From an uncultured Endomicrobiia bacterium (GTDB taxonomy: Bacteria > Elusimicrobiota > Endomicrobiia > DTEH01): a stretch of DNA of 36,897 nucleotides. The stretch's first letter is position 1. Every line of letters starts with the position of its first letter. Below, in pieces: positions 7,126 to 16,644 of this stretch. Where the stretch lies: NCBI GenBank assembly GCA_938074745.1, contig CALJEJ010000058.1, positions 1-36,897 on the forward strand, written 5' to 3'. The position numbers and the translations under genes were made by a program. The notes beneath the pieces were generated by a model. The model made no database searches. It had not been told where the DNA came from and saw only the letters and a list, made by a program, of their open reading frames with translations.

Positions 7126-7734
7126 TTAACTAAAAATTTTGTTTTCTGTTGAATTAATGATCCGTAGTATATTTGATTTATGTCTATATATGATCAATCC
7201 TGCAGTGGAAATAAAAATTAATTTACTTATAGTTGGATACACTTTAAATTGAGGTGAAAAAAATATAAGAATAATAAATATAACTGAACTTAAAATAGAA
7301 CCTAAAGAGACATATTTAGAAATAGTCACAGTAACAATAAACACTGCTATACATATTAATGAAATTTGTGGTGATATTGCAGTAATTCCTCCGATAGCGG
7401 TAGCAACCCCTTTTCCACCACGAAATTTTAGAAATAAAGTTGTTACATGTCCTAAGACACTAACCAACAATATCACCGGCTCTAATATATAAAGTTCATC
7501 AGTTGACAGTATGAAATGTTTTGTGAATATTACTGGTATAAATCCTTTAAAAAAATCTATAATAAAAGTTGCGATTCCTACAAATTTCCCCCCTACACGA
7601 AAAGCGTTTGTAGCACCTATATTCCCTGAACCTACTTTGCGGATATCTGTTTTTTTAATTTTTTTTACTAACAAATATCCAGTAGGGATACTACCGAATA
7701 AATAACTGAATATAATTAAAAAAATAATTCTCAT
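7126..7734 (-). CDS. plsY: Acyl-phosphate:glycerol-3-phosphate acyltransferase PlsY
   Basis: A 202-residue membrane protein with about five hydrophobic spans. It transfers the acyl group from acyl-phosphate to glycerol-3-phosphate, giving lysophosphatidate at the inner membrane. The three family motifs are present: the N-terminal FGSIPTGYLL, SGNIGATNAFR and the glycine-rich FRGGKGVATAIGG. The usual PlsX partner that makes acyl-phosphate is not in this window. It sits between pgsA and gpsA with gaps of 6 and 9 bp, forming a phospholipid cluster. Confidence 0.97.
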   Translation of the reverse strand: MRIIFLIIFSYLFGSIPTGYLLVKKIKKTDIRKVGSGNIGATNAFRVGGKFVGIATFIIDFFKGFIPVIFTKHFILSTDELYILEPVILLVSVLGHVTTLFLKFRGGKGVATAIGGITAISPQISLICIAVFIVTVTISKYVSLGSILSSVIFIILIFFSPQFKVYPTISKLIFISTAGLIIYRHKSNILRIINSTENKIFS

Positions 7735-7740
7735 TTAGTT

Positions 7741-8274
7741 TTAGAAATTTTTAGAAATATAACTTGTTATATAATCAATTAATGAAATAAACACAGAAAT
7801 TGCTACAATCAAAAAAATTACTGAGTTTAATTTTGTTAAAAACAAAGAATTTAATTCAATATTAAATACCACCAAAATCAGCATAGTCATTTGTAAAAAA
7901 ACAGTAATTTTTCCTGATATTCGTGGGACAGTTTTTATTGTTTTAAACCGTGAATAATTTATTAGCCAACCTATAACTAGTAAAATATCTCTTAGTATGA
8001 TAAGAAAAAATAACCATAAAGGAATATATTTGCGTGTCATCAAAATTATTAATGTAGTTATTACAAGTATTTTATCGGCAACAGGGTCAAGAAAACTGCC
8101 AATTGCAGTTTGTTGTTTTAATATTCTTGCTAAAAGTCCGTCTATAAAATCTGTAATTACAGAAAACAAAAATATAAGAATAGCAAGTTTAGTGTTGTTG
8201 AAATAAAATAGAATACAGAAATACAACACTAAAATTATTCTTAACACTGTAATAAAATTAGAAGCTGTAAGCAT
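7741..8274 (-). CDS. pgsA: CDP-diacylglycerol-glycerol-3-phosphate 3-phosphatidyltransferase
   Basis: A 177-residue membrane enzyme that makes phosphatidylglycerol phosphate. The CDP-alcohol phosphatidyltransferase signature is complete: Asp45-Gly46, Ala49-Arg50, Gly59, Asp63 and Asp67 (in DGLLARILKQQ and GSFLDPVADK). The N-terminus ASNFITVLRI is typical of PgsA, and about five hydrophobic spans are visible. The sister enzyme phosphatidylserine synthase would look different at the N-terminus, which favours PgsA. It starts 4 bp after hflX and is followed by plsY. Confidence 0.94.
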   Translation of the reverse strand: MLTASNFITVLRIILVLYFCILFYFNNTKLAILIFLFSVITDFIDGLLARILKQQTAIGSFLDPVADKILVITTLIILMTRKYIPLWLFFLIILRDILLVIGWLINYSRFKTIKTVPRISGKITVFLQMTMLILVVFNIELNSLFLTKLNSVIFLIVAISVFISLIDYITSYISKNF

Positions 8275-8278
8275 ACAG

Positions 8279-9544
8279 TTACAATTCAGAGTTGATGATA
8301 TTTTTTAGTTTGAAATATATATTTTTTGTTGTTTTAATTTTTAACAGAACATGTTCTTTCTCTACAGAATTAGAAAGGACACTACAGTGTTTATATATAT
8401 AATTAACGATTTGATATTTTTCTAATGGTATTTTTATAGTTTTTGTAATAAACAATTTATTTATATTTTTTTCAATTTTTTGGATTAAAGAATCTATACC
8501 GAAACCTGTTTTTGCAGAAATTACTACAGAGTTTTGTGATGAAGAAGTAGCAAATTTTTTTATATAATTTTTTTTGATATTTTCAGGTAACAAATCAATT
8601 TTGTTATAGACTTTTATTAAAGGGATATTTTGTGCAGACAATTCGGTTAAAATTTGCCAAACTAATGCTGTTTGTGTATTGATATTAGGAGATGTCACAT
8701 CTATTACTTCTAATAGTAATGAAGCGTCTTTTATAACTTCCAACGTTGATTTAAAACTTTCCACAAGATGGTGAGGAAGTTTGTTTATAAATCCTACAGT
8801 GTCGATAATTAGAATTTTTGTTCCGGATGGCAATTCAACTTTTCTAATCAGTGGGTCAAGAGTTGCAAATAGTTTATCGTCGGCATATGATTCATATTTT
8901 TTTAATAATGTATTAAACAGTGTAGATTTTCCAGTATTAGTATAACCTATTAATGCTACAAGAGGTATACCAGAAATAATTCTTTGTTTTTTTTGTAACT
9001 CACGTGATGTTTTTATTTTCTCAAGTTCGTGTTTAATTTTTACGATATGTTGCATGATTTGTCGTCTATCGTATTCAAGTTTTGTTTCTCCGGGTCCACG
9101 AGTACCTATTCCACCAACTTGGTTATCCATATAAATTCCCTTCTTAGTCAATCTTGGAAGCAAATATTCACATTGTGCAAGTTTTACTTGTAATTGAGCT
9201 TCTCTAGTATGTGCTCTTTGGGCAAAAATATCAAGTATGAGTCGTGTTCTATCCACAATTTTACAATTAATTTTTTGTTCCAGATTACGTAGTTGTGCAG
9301 GTGTTAACTCATTGTCGAAAATTACAGTATGAATATTATTTTTAGCGACAAACTCACCTATTTCTTCTGCTTTACCTTTACCAATATAATATGCTGGGTC
9401 AATAGTATCCCGTTTTACTAAAAATTCTTTTACTACCACACCGTTAGCAGTAGCAACAAGGTTTGCAAGTTCAACCAATGAAGAATATTCTGTTTTTTTA
9501 GAAGAATTTTTTAACACTACTCCTACTGTGACTACTTTTTCCAT
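8279..9544 (-). CDS. hflX: Ribosome-associated GTPase HflX
   Basis: A 421-residue GTPase that in characterised bacteria splits or rescues stalled 70S ribosomes. The N-terminal HflX domain (about 1-165) holds FDNELTPAQLRNLEQKINCK and GGIGTRGPGETKLEYDRR. The G domain starts near residue 197 with GYTNTGKST (G1), then DTVGFINKLPHHLV (G3) and YNKIDLL (G4). The C-terminal tail is of normal length. It follows miaA by 14 bp; miaA-hflX adjacency is a common bacterial layout (with hfq in proteobacteria, absent here). Confidence 0.97.
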   Translation of the reverse strand: MEKVVTVGVVLKNSSKKTEYSSLVELANLVATANGVVVKEFLVKRDTIDPAYYIGKGKAEEIGEFVAKNNIHTVIFDNELTPAQLRNLEQKINCKIVDRTRLILDIFAQRAHTREAQLQVKLAQCEYLLPRLTKKGIYMDNQVGGIGTRGPGETKLEYDRRQIMQHIVKIKHELEKIKTSRELQKKQRIISGIPLVALIGYTNTGKSTLFNTLLKKYESYADDKLFATLDPLIRKVELPSGTKILIIDTVGFINKLPHHLVESFKSTLEVIKDASLLLEVIDVTSPNINTQTALVWQILTELSAQNIPLIKVYNKIDLLPENIKKNYIKKFATSSSQNSVVISAKTGFGIDSLIQKIEKNINKLFITKTIKIPLEKYQIVNYIYKHCSVLSNSVEKEHVLLKIKTTKNIYFKLKNIINSEL

Positions 9545-9558
9545 ATCAGCTTAAAAAT

Positions 9559-10521
9559 TTACGAAATTATCATCTCGTAAACTTTGTTAACTACTTGTGA
9601 TACTGTTAAATTGTCACAATTTATCCATTTAATTCGAAGGTCTTTTTTAAACCATGTGTACTGATTTTTAACATATTTCATGGTATCCTTTATAAAAAAT
9701 TTTTTTGCAGTTTCAAGGTCAATTTCTTGTTGTAAGTATTTTATAACCCAACGGTAACCTATAGAAGACAAAACAGCTAGATTTTTATGTTTCCCCCATT
9801 GAGTTAAAAACTTCTGTGTTTCTTCTATAAGACCATTTTTGAACATTAATTCGGTTCTTTTTACTATCCGATTAAAAAGCAAATGTTTACTCATATATAA
9901 CCCAATCTGTATGACATTTGTATGTGGTTGAGTTTTAGGCAATGTTTTTAAAAGTTCGCTGACAGGTTTACCTGTTTGTAAAATAATTTCCAAAGCTCGA
10001 ATTATTCTATGGATATTATTAGGATGTATTTCAGATGCTCTTTGTGGGTCATAATTTTGTAAAAGTTGATAAAGATAATTTTTGCCATATAACAAATATA
10101 AATTGTTTAAATAATCTCGTATTTGTTGATTTTTACCCGGTATTGTTGAAAGTCCGTCTATAAAAGATTTTATATATAACCCTGTTCCCCCAACAATCAT
10201 AGGTAAACAGTTTTCAGAAAAAATTTCAGTAATAATTTTTTCTGTATCATATATGAACATCCCAGCATTGTATTCTTTATCAGGTTCAAGGAAATCTACA
10301 AGATGATATGGAATTCCATCAACGAAATAAACTTTTTTATTGTTAGATAGAGTTTCCCATTTACCTTGAGGTTTGTTAGTCCCTATAGACAGATATTTAT
10401 ATACTTGTCTAGAGTCTGCAGAGATTATTTGTAGTGGCAATTTTTTTGCTAGTTCAACAGCTACTTGTGTTTTTCCTGTAGCAGTTGGCCCAAGTAGGAT
10501 AGGTATCTGGATAGATTTCAT
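9559..10521 (-). CDS. miaA: tRNA dimethylallyltransferase (i6A37)
   Basis: A 320-residue enzyme adding a dimethylallyl group to A37 of tRNAs that read UNN codons. It has the P-loop LLGPTATGKTQVA at the N-terminus, ISADSRQVYKYLSIGTNKP, the IVGGTGLYIKSFIDGL motif and the C-terminal KNQYTWFKKD. I choose the ATG at 10521; the frame can be extended to a TTG at 10530, but the ATG has a close GGAG and fits the family start. mutL ends 12 bp upstream. MiaB, encoded about 5 kb upstream in the same direction, performs the next step (ms2i6A). Confidence 0.96.
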   Translation of the reverse strand: MKSIQIPILLGPTATGKTQVAVELAKKLPLQIISADSRQVYKYLSIGTNKPQGKWETLSNNKKVYFVDGIPYHLVDFLEPDKEYNAGMFIYDTEKIITEIFSENCLPMIVGGTGLYIKSFIDGLSTIPGKNQQIRDYLNNLYLLYGKNYLYQLLQNYDPQRASEIHPNNIHRIIRALEIILQTGKPVSELLKTLPKTQPHTNVIQIGLYMSKHLLFNRIVKRTELMFKNGLIEETQKFLTQWGKHKNLAVLSSIGYRWVIKYLQQEIDLETAKKFFIKDTMKYVKNQYTWFKKDLRIKWINCDNLTVSQVVNKVYEMIIS

Positions 10522-10533
10522 ATTCTCCAAAAA

Positions 10534-12267
10534 TTATTTTCTTCGCAAGAACATTTTTTCAAGTTGAGTTATATCAATGTTAAGTATTGTAGGTCTACCA
10601 TGAGGACAAGTGAACGGTTGTTCACATTTTGATAAATCAGATATGAGAACATCTACATCCTTTAAAGTCATAGTATCGTTTGCTTTTATTGCAGCACGGC
10701 AGGCACTGCGAACAATCCGTTCTTTAGGTTCTACATTTTTTGTTGTTTCCTTAAATTCAGAAAGCAGATTTTCAATAAATTTCGTAATAAAATCTTTAAC
10801 ATCCTCTATTTCAAGTATTGCAGGAATACCATAAATTCCAATAGAATTTTTCCCTGTAACAGTTATTTCAAAACTTAATTTGTTTATTTCTTCAATATAT
10901 GGTTTTATAATTTCAAAATCAGATGGTTTCAGTTCTATATTAAAAGGTAACAACAACTTCTGTACAGCAAGATGTTCTGAAGACAAAAATTTTTCGTATA
11001 ATATACGTTCACTTGAAGCATGTTGATCTATGATAGTCAATCCTTTATTGGTTTCTAACAAAAGGTAAGTTTTTCTTAATTGTCCTAAATATACGTATTC
11101 ATTAAAACCAATTTTTTCATATTTGTTTTCTTGTAGTTTAGGTTGAAAAGTTAAATAAGAATTTTCAGTTAAACCCAAATCTAATTTTTGATTTTGTGCC
11201 TGAAGTTTTATAGGTGTTGGCTGTTCTAACTTAATTTGTTGTTGTGGTACAAATCCTGTTTGTTTAATTACATCAGTTTTGAACCTTGTGCGTATAGTAT
11301 TTTTTATTAACTCATAAATTTCTGTTTCTTGTTTAAATTTTATAACACGTTTCGTTGGATGTACATTAACATCAATTTCTTGTGGAGGTAGAAAAATAAA
11401 AATTATACCTATAGGATGTCTTCCTGTAGGTAAACTGTCCCTGTAAGCATCATATAATGCCTGTGAAATTGTTCTTGAAGTTATAGGTCTGTTGTTTACA
11501 AAAAACATTTGTAACGATTTATTTACTTGTGTAAAATCTATTGGCGAAATAAACCCAGTAAGTTTTATTTTATCTTTTGTTTCTTCAAAAAATAACAGAT
11601 GTTTTACAACATCTTTACCTAAAATATCTTCTAAACGCTTACTATAATTTTGTGTTGGAGAGGCGCAAAAAGATAAATTGCCGTCTACGAAAAGTTTAAA
11701 CCCAATATTTTTGTATGAGATACAATATTCTTCAACGGTTCTTATAATATGTATTTTTTCTGTATAATCAGATTTTAAAAATTTTAATCTTGCAGGAGTG
11801 TTATAAAACAAATCTTTAACTTCCGTAGAAGTTCCTTTATTTGCAGCCGATGGTTTAATAGATACAATTTCTCCACCATGGACAATAATTTCATATCCAG
11901 TATCAGCACCTTCAGGTTTTGAAACAATTCGTGTTTTTGATACACTTACAATTGAAGACAAAGCTTCACCACGAAATCCTAAAGTAGAAAGGTTATAAAT
12001 ATCTTCATAGGAACTTATTTTACTAGTAGCATGTGGTTGTATAGCAAGTTCGAGTTCTTCTTTGTTCATTCCGATACCGTTATCTGTTACACGAATAAGT
12101 TTTTTCCCAGAAGAAACAATTTCTATGACAATTTCACTAGATTGAGCATCTATACTGTTTTCTATAAGTTCTTTTGCAACATTAGCAGGTCGTTCTATCA
12201 CTTCTCCTGCAGCAATACGGTTGTAGATTTCTGGAGGTAAAAGTTTTATTTTAGAGTTTTGTGTCAT
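10534..12267 (-). CDS. mutL: DNA mismatch repair protein MutL (endonuclease type)
   Basis: A 577-residue GHKL ATPase that couples mismatch recognition by MutS to strand incision. The N-terminal ATP site shows IAAGEVIERPANVAKELIEN (18-37, with catalytic E36 and N37), DNGIGM (62-67) and GFRGEAL (98-104). The C-terminal dimerisation domain keeps the metal-dependent nickase residues: DQHASSERILYE (414-425), ACR (522-524) and CPHGRP (554-559). This MutL should therefore nick DNA itself, as in bacteria without MutH. It is separated from mutS only by a PilZ gene, with gaps of a few bases. Confidence 0.97.
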   Translation of the reverse strand: MTQNSKIKLLPPEIYNRIAAGEVIERPANVAKELIENSIDAQSSEIVIEIVSSGKKLIRVTDNGIGMNKEELELAIQPHATSKISSYEDIYNLSTLGFRGEALSSIVSVSKTRIVSKPEGADTGYEIIVHGGEIVSIKPSAANKGTSTEVKDLFYNTPARLKFLKSDYTEKIHIIRTVEEYCISYKNIGFKLFVDGNLSFCASPTQNYSKRLEDILGKDVVKHLLFFEETKDKIKLTGFISPIDFTQVNKSLQMFFVNNRPITSRTISQALYDAYRDSLPTGRHPIGIIFIFLPPQEIDVNVHPTKRVIKFKQETEIYELIKNTIRTRFKTDVIKQTGFVPQQQIKLEQPTPIKLQAQNQKLDLGLTENSYLTFQPKLQENKYEKIGFNEYVYLGQLRKTYLLLETNKGLTIIDQHASSERILYEKFLSSEHLAVQKLLLPFNIELKPSDFEIIKPYIEEINKLSFEITVTGKNSIGIYGIPAILEIEDVKDFITKFIENLLSEFKETTKNVEPKERIVRSACRAAIKANDTMTLKDVDVLISDLSKCEQPFTCPHGRPTILNIDITQLEKMFLRRK

Positions 12268-12272
12268 AAAGA

Positions 12273-12662
12273 TTAAAAATCTTCCAATTTAAATTTTTCT
12301 ATAAACGAGTAAATTTTAAAAAAATCTTCAGATGAAATGTTTAAGAATTGTAATCCTATTCTAAAAATACTACCTAACTGTTTTACCCAAATAACTTTCG
12401 CTTTAATAGTTCCAGTTTTAATTTTGTTAAGATTGATAGTTAAATAAAAAGTTGTGTTAAGTTCTAATTTTTCAAAACTTAGAATACCTGCACCATCTGG
12501 TGAGATATCCATTAAAATACCGGGAGTAGAAATGTTCTTTTCAGGTATAACAATATCTATAGGTTCAGAAAAATGTAACACATTTATTCGTTTAAATCTT
12601 CGTCGTTCTATTCCCTGGTACTGTTGATGGTTTATTCTTCGTTGGTTATGATTTTTTTCCAT
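12273..12662 (-). CDS. PilZ-domain protein (predicted c-di-GMP binder)
   Basis: A 129-residue single-domain protein. The two PilZ signatures are present: the RxxxR box (R21/R22-F-K-R25 in ERRRFKR) and the (D/N)xSxxG box (D52-I-S54-P-D-G57). The rest is the expected beta-barrel ending in RIGLQFLNIS and a C-terminal helix. The ATG lies inside the 3' end of mutS, a 31-nt out-of-frame overlap, and there is no SD, so its translation is probably coupled to mutS. mutL follows after 5 bp. c-di-GMP binding is predicted from the motifs; its link to mismatch repair, if any, is unknown. A shorter reading from a non-ATG codon nearer ERRRFKR cannot be excluded. Confidence 0.85.
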   Translation of the reverse strand: MEKNHNQRRINHQQYQGIERRRFKRINVLHFSEPIDIVIPEKNISTPGILMDISPDGAGILSFEKLELNTTFYLTINLNKIKTGTIKAKVIWVKQLGSIFRIGLQFLNISSEDFFKIYSFIEKFKLEDF

Positions 12663-15295
12663 TTGAGTATAGTATTAAATGCTTCAATTGGTGTTAAGTT
12701 ATTTATATCAATTTTTTCAAGTTCAGTCATTAGTTGTGTAAAAATTTTTTGTTGAGTATCTGTTTGCAAGTCTAATTCTAATTGTTTAGATTTACTTTGC
12801 AATGCTGTTTCTATATTTGCAGCAGCATTTAGTAGATATTTTAACAACACCTTTGCTCTTTGGATAACTTCTTTAGGCAATCCAGCAAGGTTTGCTACAT
12901 GTATACCATAAGATTTATCTGAACATCCTTCAACCACTTTGTATAAAAACACAATTTCATCTTTCATTTCTCTAACTGCCACATTATAATTTTTTATTCC
13001 AGCATATTTTGTTTCAAGATCAGTAAGTTCAAAATAATGTGTTGCAAAAAGAGTTTTTGGGCAATGGTTGTTTTTCCAATTTTGTTTGTTGACAAGGTAT
13101 TCTATTGTTGACCAAGCGATAGAAATACCGTCATAAGTAGAAGTTCCACGGCCTATTTCGTCTAATATGATTAAACTTCTATCAGTAGCATTATGTAAAA
13201 TATTAGCAGTTTCTTGCATTTCTACCATAAATGTAGAAAGACCTTTTGATAAGTAGTCTGTTGCACCTATCCGTGCAAAGATTTTGTCTACAACTCCGAT
13301 GTGAGCGTATTCTGCAGGAACAAAACTTCCCATCTGTGCTAAAATTACACATAATGCAACCTGACGTAGATATGTTGATTTTCCAGCCATATTTGGTCCT
13401 GTAATTATTATTAATTTTGTCTCATCACCGTCAAGATATACATCGTTAGGTATAAACTTACCGTAAGGTAAAATTTGTTCAATTATAGGATGGCGTGAAG
13501 ATTTTAGTTGTATTACATAAGAATTATCAATGATAGGTTTAGTATAATTATTTTTTTTAGCAACTTCAGCAAGACTACTGTAAATGTCTATTAAAGAAAT
13601 TTTATAAGATACTTCGTAAAGTAATGTAGTATACATTGTTATTTTTTCAAGAACTTCTTTAAATAAAAATTCTTCAAGCTGTGATATTCGTTCTTCAGCA
13701 GAAAGAATTTTGTTTTCAAACTCCTTTAATTCGTTAGTAGTAAACCGTTCTGCATTTTTCAATGTTTGTTTACGGATATATTCTGGTGGAACTAGATGTA
13801 AATTAGGTTTTGTAACTTCAATATAATATCCAAATACAGAAGTGTAACCAACTTTTAGTGATGATATAGAAGTTTTTCTACGTTGTTCTTCTTGATAGTT
13901 TAGCAACCACTCTTTTGAAGAATAATAAATATGTTTTAATTCATCTAATTCTTTGTTATATCCATTTTTTATTACACCACCTTTTTTGATATCTACAGGT
14001 GCATCAGGATTGATGCTTGTATCTATTATATTTACAACTGTTTGTACTTCGGGTATATCTATGATTTGTTGAAAGATTTCATTTCCAAACTGATTAAGAT
14101 AGGTTGTTGTAACGGAGTTATTAATTAAATTAAGTATCTCAGGTATAACCATTAAAGATTCTTTTAATGCTAACAATTCTTTAGGATTAGCAGTTTTTAA
14201 TGATATCCTGTTAGTTATTCGTTCAATATCTGAGACAAATTTAAGTTTTTCCCTAACTTTTTGTCTTAAAGAATCGTTTTGGTAGAAAAATTCTACCATT
14301 TTTAATCTGTTTTGGATTTGTTCAACATTAACTAAAGGTTTGAGTAACCAATTACGGATTAATCTTGCAGCAGGAGCAGTTATTGTTTTGTCTATGCAAT
14401 CAAGTAGAGTATTTTTTCTTGTTCGGTCATAGATATTCTCTACAAGTTCAAGGTTACGGATACAACTTGAATCAAGAATCATGTAATTTTCTAATGTATA
14501 GAACTTTATACCTTTTAATTTTGGTAATAAATTTTTTTGTGTACGTTCTAAATATTCAAATAGTCCTCCTATTGAAGAAATTATAACATTATGCCGATTT
14601 ACATCTAAACCAAAAGTTTCTAAAGAAAATATATTATATTTATTTTTAATTTTTTCTATTGCAGTAGTTATGTCAAAATACCAATCTTCAATAAATTCAA
14701 TATGCACTTCTTTATACTCTGAAACAATTTTATTAACTAATTCTTTTTGTGACATTTTTGCCACAATTTCTCGTGGAGAAATTCTAACAAGTTCATCTAT
14801 TGTTTTAGAAAAATTTTTATCTTCAAACTGAGTGACTAAAAAATCGCTTGTAGAAATATCTATATTTGCTAGTCCTACAATATGAGTATCTTTGTAAACT
14901 ACGAAATTGATACATGTAAGGAAATTATTTTTATTTGCCTCAAGAAGATTTTCTTCAATAATAGTTCCTGGAGTGATTACTCGCACTACTTCACGTTTTA
15001 CTACACCTTTTGCAAGTTTTGGGTCTTCAATTTGTTCGCAGATAGCTACTTTGAATCCAGAATTTAAAAGTTTTGATATATAATTGTTTACGCTATGAAA
15101 TGGTACACCGCACATAGGAATATTTTGTCTTTTAGTAAGCACTACACCTAACACAGGTGAAGATTTTATTGCATCTTCACCAAACATTTCATAAAAATCT
15201 CCTAAACGAAACATTAAAATACAGTCCTTATATTGTTGTTTAATTTGCTGATATTGTCGCATTAAAGGTGTTAGATTAATTTCTAATTCGTTCAT
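12632..15295 (-). CDS. mutS: DNA mismatch repair protein MutS
   Basis: An 887-residue MutS1-type protein. The mismatch-recognition motif FYEMF lies at 34-38, with the intercalating Phe and the Glu in place. It continues with connector, lever and clamp domains and the ABC-type ATPase: Walker A GPNMAGKSTYLRQ at about residue 633, Walker B LIILDEIGRGTSTYDG at about 710, and an ATHYFELTDLE signature. The C-terminal helix-turn-helix dimer region follows (GIHVANLAGLPKEVIQRA). The length is normal. No SD is visible before the ATG, and a small AT-only inverted repeat (15299-15321) ends 3 bases before it. The 3' end overlaps the PilZ gene. Confidence 0.98.
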   Translation of the reverse strand: MNELEINLTPLMRQYQQIKQQYKDCILMFRLGDFYEMFGEDAIKSSPVLGVVLTKRQNIPMCGVPFHSVNNYISKLLNSGFKVAICEQIEDPKLAKGVVKREVVRVITPGTIIEENLLEANKNNFLTCINFVVYKDTHIVGLANIDISTSDFLVTQFEDKNFSKTIDELVRISPREIVAKMSQKELVNKIVSEYKEVHIEFIEDWYFDITTAIEKIKNKYNIFSLETFGLDVNRHNVIISSIGGLFEYLERTQKNLLPKLKGIKFYTLENYMILDSSCIRNLELVENIYDRTRKNTLLDCIDKTITAPAARLIRNWLLKPLVNVEQIQNRLKMVEFFYQNDSLRQKVREKLKFVSDIERITNRISLKTANPKELLALKESLMVIPEILNLINNSVTTTYLNQFGNEIFQQIIDIPEVQTVVNIIDTSINPDAPVDIKKGGVIKNGYNKELDELKHIYYSSKEWLLNYQEEQRRKTSISSLKVGYTSVFGYYIEVTKPNLHLVPPEYIRKQTLKNAERFTTNELKEFENKILSAEERISQLEEFLFKEVLEKITMYTTLLYEVSYKISLIDIYSSLAEVAKKNNYTKPIIDNSYVIQLKSSRHPIIEQILPYGKFIPNDVYLDGDETKLIIITGPNMAGKSTYLRQVALCVILAQMGSFVPAEYAHIGVVDKIFARIGATDYLSKGLSTFMVEMQETANILHNATDRSLIILDEIGRGTSTYDGISIAWSTIEYLVNKQNWKNNHCPKTLFATHYFELTDLETKYAGIKNYNVAVREMKDEIVFLYKVVEGCSDKSYGIHVANLAGLPKEVIQRAKVLLKYLLNAAANIETALQSKSKQLELDLQTDTQQKIFTQLMTELEKIDINNLTPIEAFNTILKWKKIITNEE

Positions 15296-15336
15296 GTGAA
15301 CTAAAAATGAATTATTTAGTTTTAAATTATTCAGAG

Positions 15337-16635
15337 TTAAGATTTTGCTTTAGATTCTTCTACAATTCCAACAAAAGAATGTCCTTTTACTTTAGAAAAT
15401 TTTATTTTAACAAATTGATTTAATGAAATTGAAAGGTGGTTTTTTGCGATAATTTCAACAGTTTTATTTGTTAGAGTTTTTCCAAGATATGTATGTTTAT
15501 TTTTTTGTGCAACAATTAAAACTTCTTGTTGAGAATTTAAATATTGCAAATTTTTTTGTTGAGCAATAGTGTCGCAAAGTGTTAAAAGTTCATAATGTCT
15601 TTTTTCTTTTACTTCTTTAGGGACGTCGTCGTTAAACTGTTGTGCTTTTGTTCCTTTTCTTGGGGAATATTTAAACACAAATGCTGAATCAAATTTTATT
15701 TCTTTTACTGCGGCAACTGTTGCTTGGAAATCTTGTTCTGTTTCTGTAGGGAAACCAACGATTAGGTCAGTAGTGATAGATATCTCTGGAATTTCTTGAC
15801 GAATCATGTTGACAATTTGTTTATACTTTTCCAAAGTATAATTTCTATTCATAAGTTGTAAGATTCTATCTGAACCTGACTGCAGAGGTAAATGGATATG
15901 TCTTGCTATGTTAGAATGACGTTTTATTACCTTTATAATCTCAAGGTTCATATCTTTAGGGTGGTTAGTGAGGAACCTTATCCAATACTTTTTTTGTGGA
16001 TAAAAAGTTGCTACCTTTTCAAGCAATTGATGAAAATTTGTGTTATTATATTGATAAGAATTGACGTTTTGCCCAATCAAAACCACTTCAGCCACTCCAT
16101 TATCAAGTAATACTTTAATTTCTTGCAAAATTTCTGTGGTAGGACGTGAAATTTCTTTCCCACGGACATAAGGAACAATACAATAAGAACAAAAATTATT
16201 GCATCCTGTCATTATTGGGACAAAGACGCTAACTTTGTTGAATAGGTTGAGATGTTTTTTTTCTTTAGGCACAACAATGTTAAGTTTTTGCTGTAACATT
16301 TCCGGCAGAAACTCGTATTCAAGAGGCCCTACAACAAGATCTATAAACGGGAAATTTTTTTGTAACTCAAATTTTGCTCTTTGAGCAAAACATCCTATGA
16401 CTATTACGAATAATTTTTCATTTTCCATTTTTAATTTTTTTAATTTTCCTAAAAATGACATAGCACGGTCTTCTGCATGTTGGCGTACAGAACAGGTGTT
16501 GACTATTACAATATTTGCTTTAGTTATATCTTTGGTTATTTCAAAATTACCTGTGGACAGTAATATTGACGCAATATATTCAGAATCTGCTACATTCATC
16601 TGACAACCGTAAGTCTGAAGATATAACTTATTCAT
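15337..16635 (-). CDS. miaB: tRNA-2-methylthio-N6-dimethylallyladenosine synthase
   Basis: A 432-residue radical-SAM methylthiotransferase converting i6A37 to ms2i6A37. The N-terminal UPF0004 domain carries Cys11 (YGCQMN), Cys48 (NTCSVR) and Cys82 (GCFAQ) for one 4Fe-4S cluster. The radical-SAM cluster motif is C145-x3-C149-x2-C152 (TGCNNFCSYCIVPYVRG). The C-terminal TRAM domain covers about residues 365-428. The QHAED after NTCSVR favours MiaB over RimO or MtaB. It lies 9 bp after the phosphodiesterase gene and 41 bp before mutS. Confidence 0.97.
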   Translation of the reverse strand: MNKLYLQTYGCQMNVADSEYIASILLSTGNFEITKDITKANIVIVNTCSVRQHAEDRAMSFLGKLKKLKMENEKLFVIVIGCFAQRAKFELQKNFPFIDLVVGPLEYEFLPEMLQQKLNIVVPKEKKHLNLFNKVSVFVPIMTGCNNFCSYCIVPYVRGKEISRPTTEILQEIKVLLDNGVAEVVLIGQNVNSYQYNNTNFHQLLEKVATFYPQKKYWIRFLTNHPKDMNLEIIKVIKRHSNIARHIHLPLQSGSDRILQLMNRNYTLEKYKQIVNMIRQEIPEISITTDLIVGFPTETEQDFQATVAAVKEIKFDSAFVFKYSPRKGTKAQQFNDDVPKEVKEKRHYELLTLCDTIAQQKNLQYLNSQQEVLIVAQKNKHTYLGKTLTNKTVEIIAKNHLSISLNQFVKIKFSKVKGHSFVGIVEESKAKS

Positions 16636-16644
16636 AAGAAGTTT

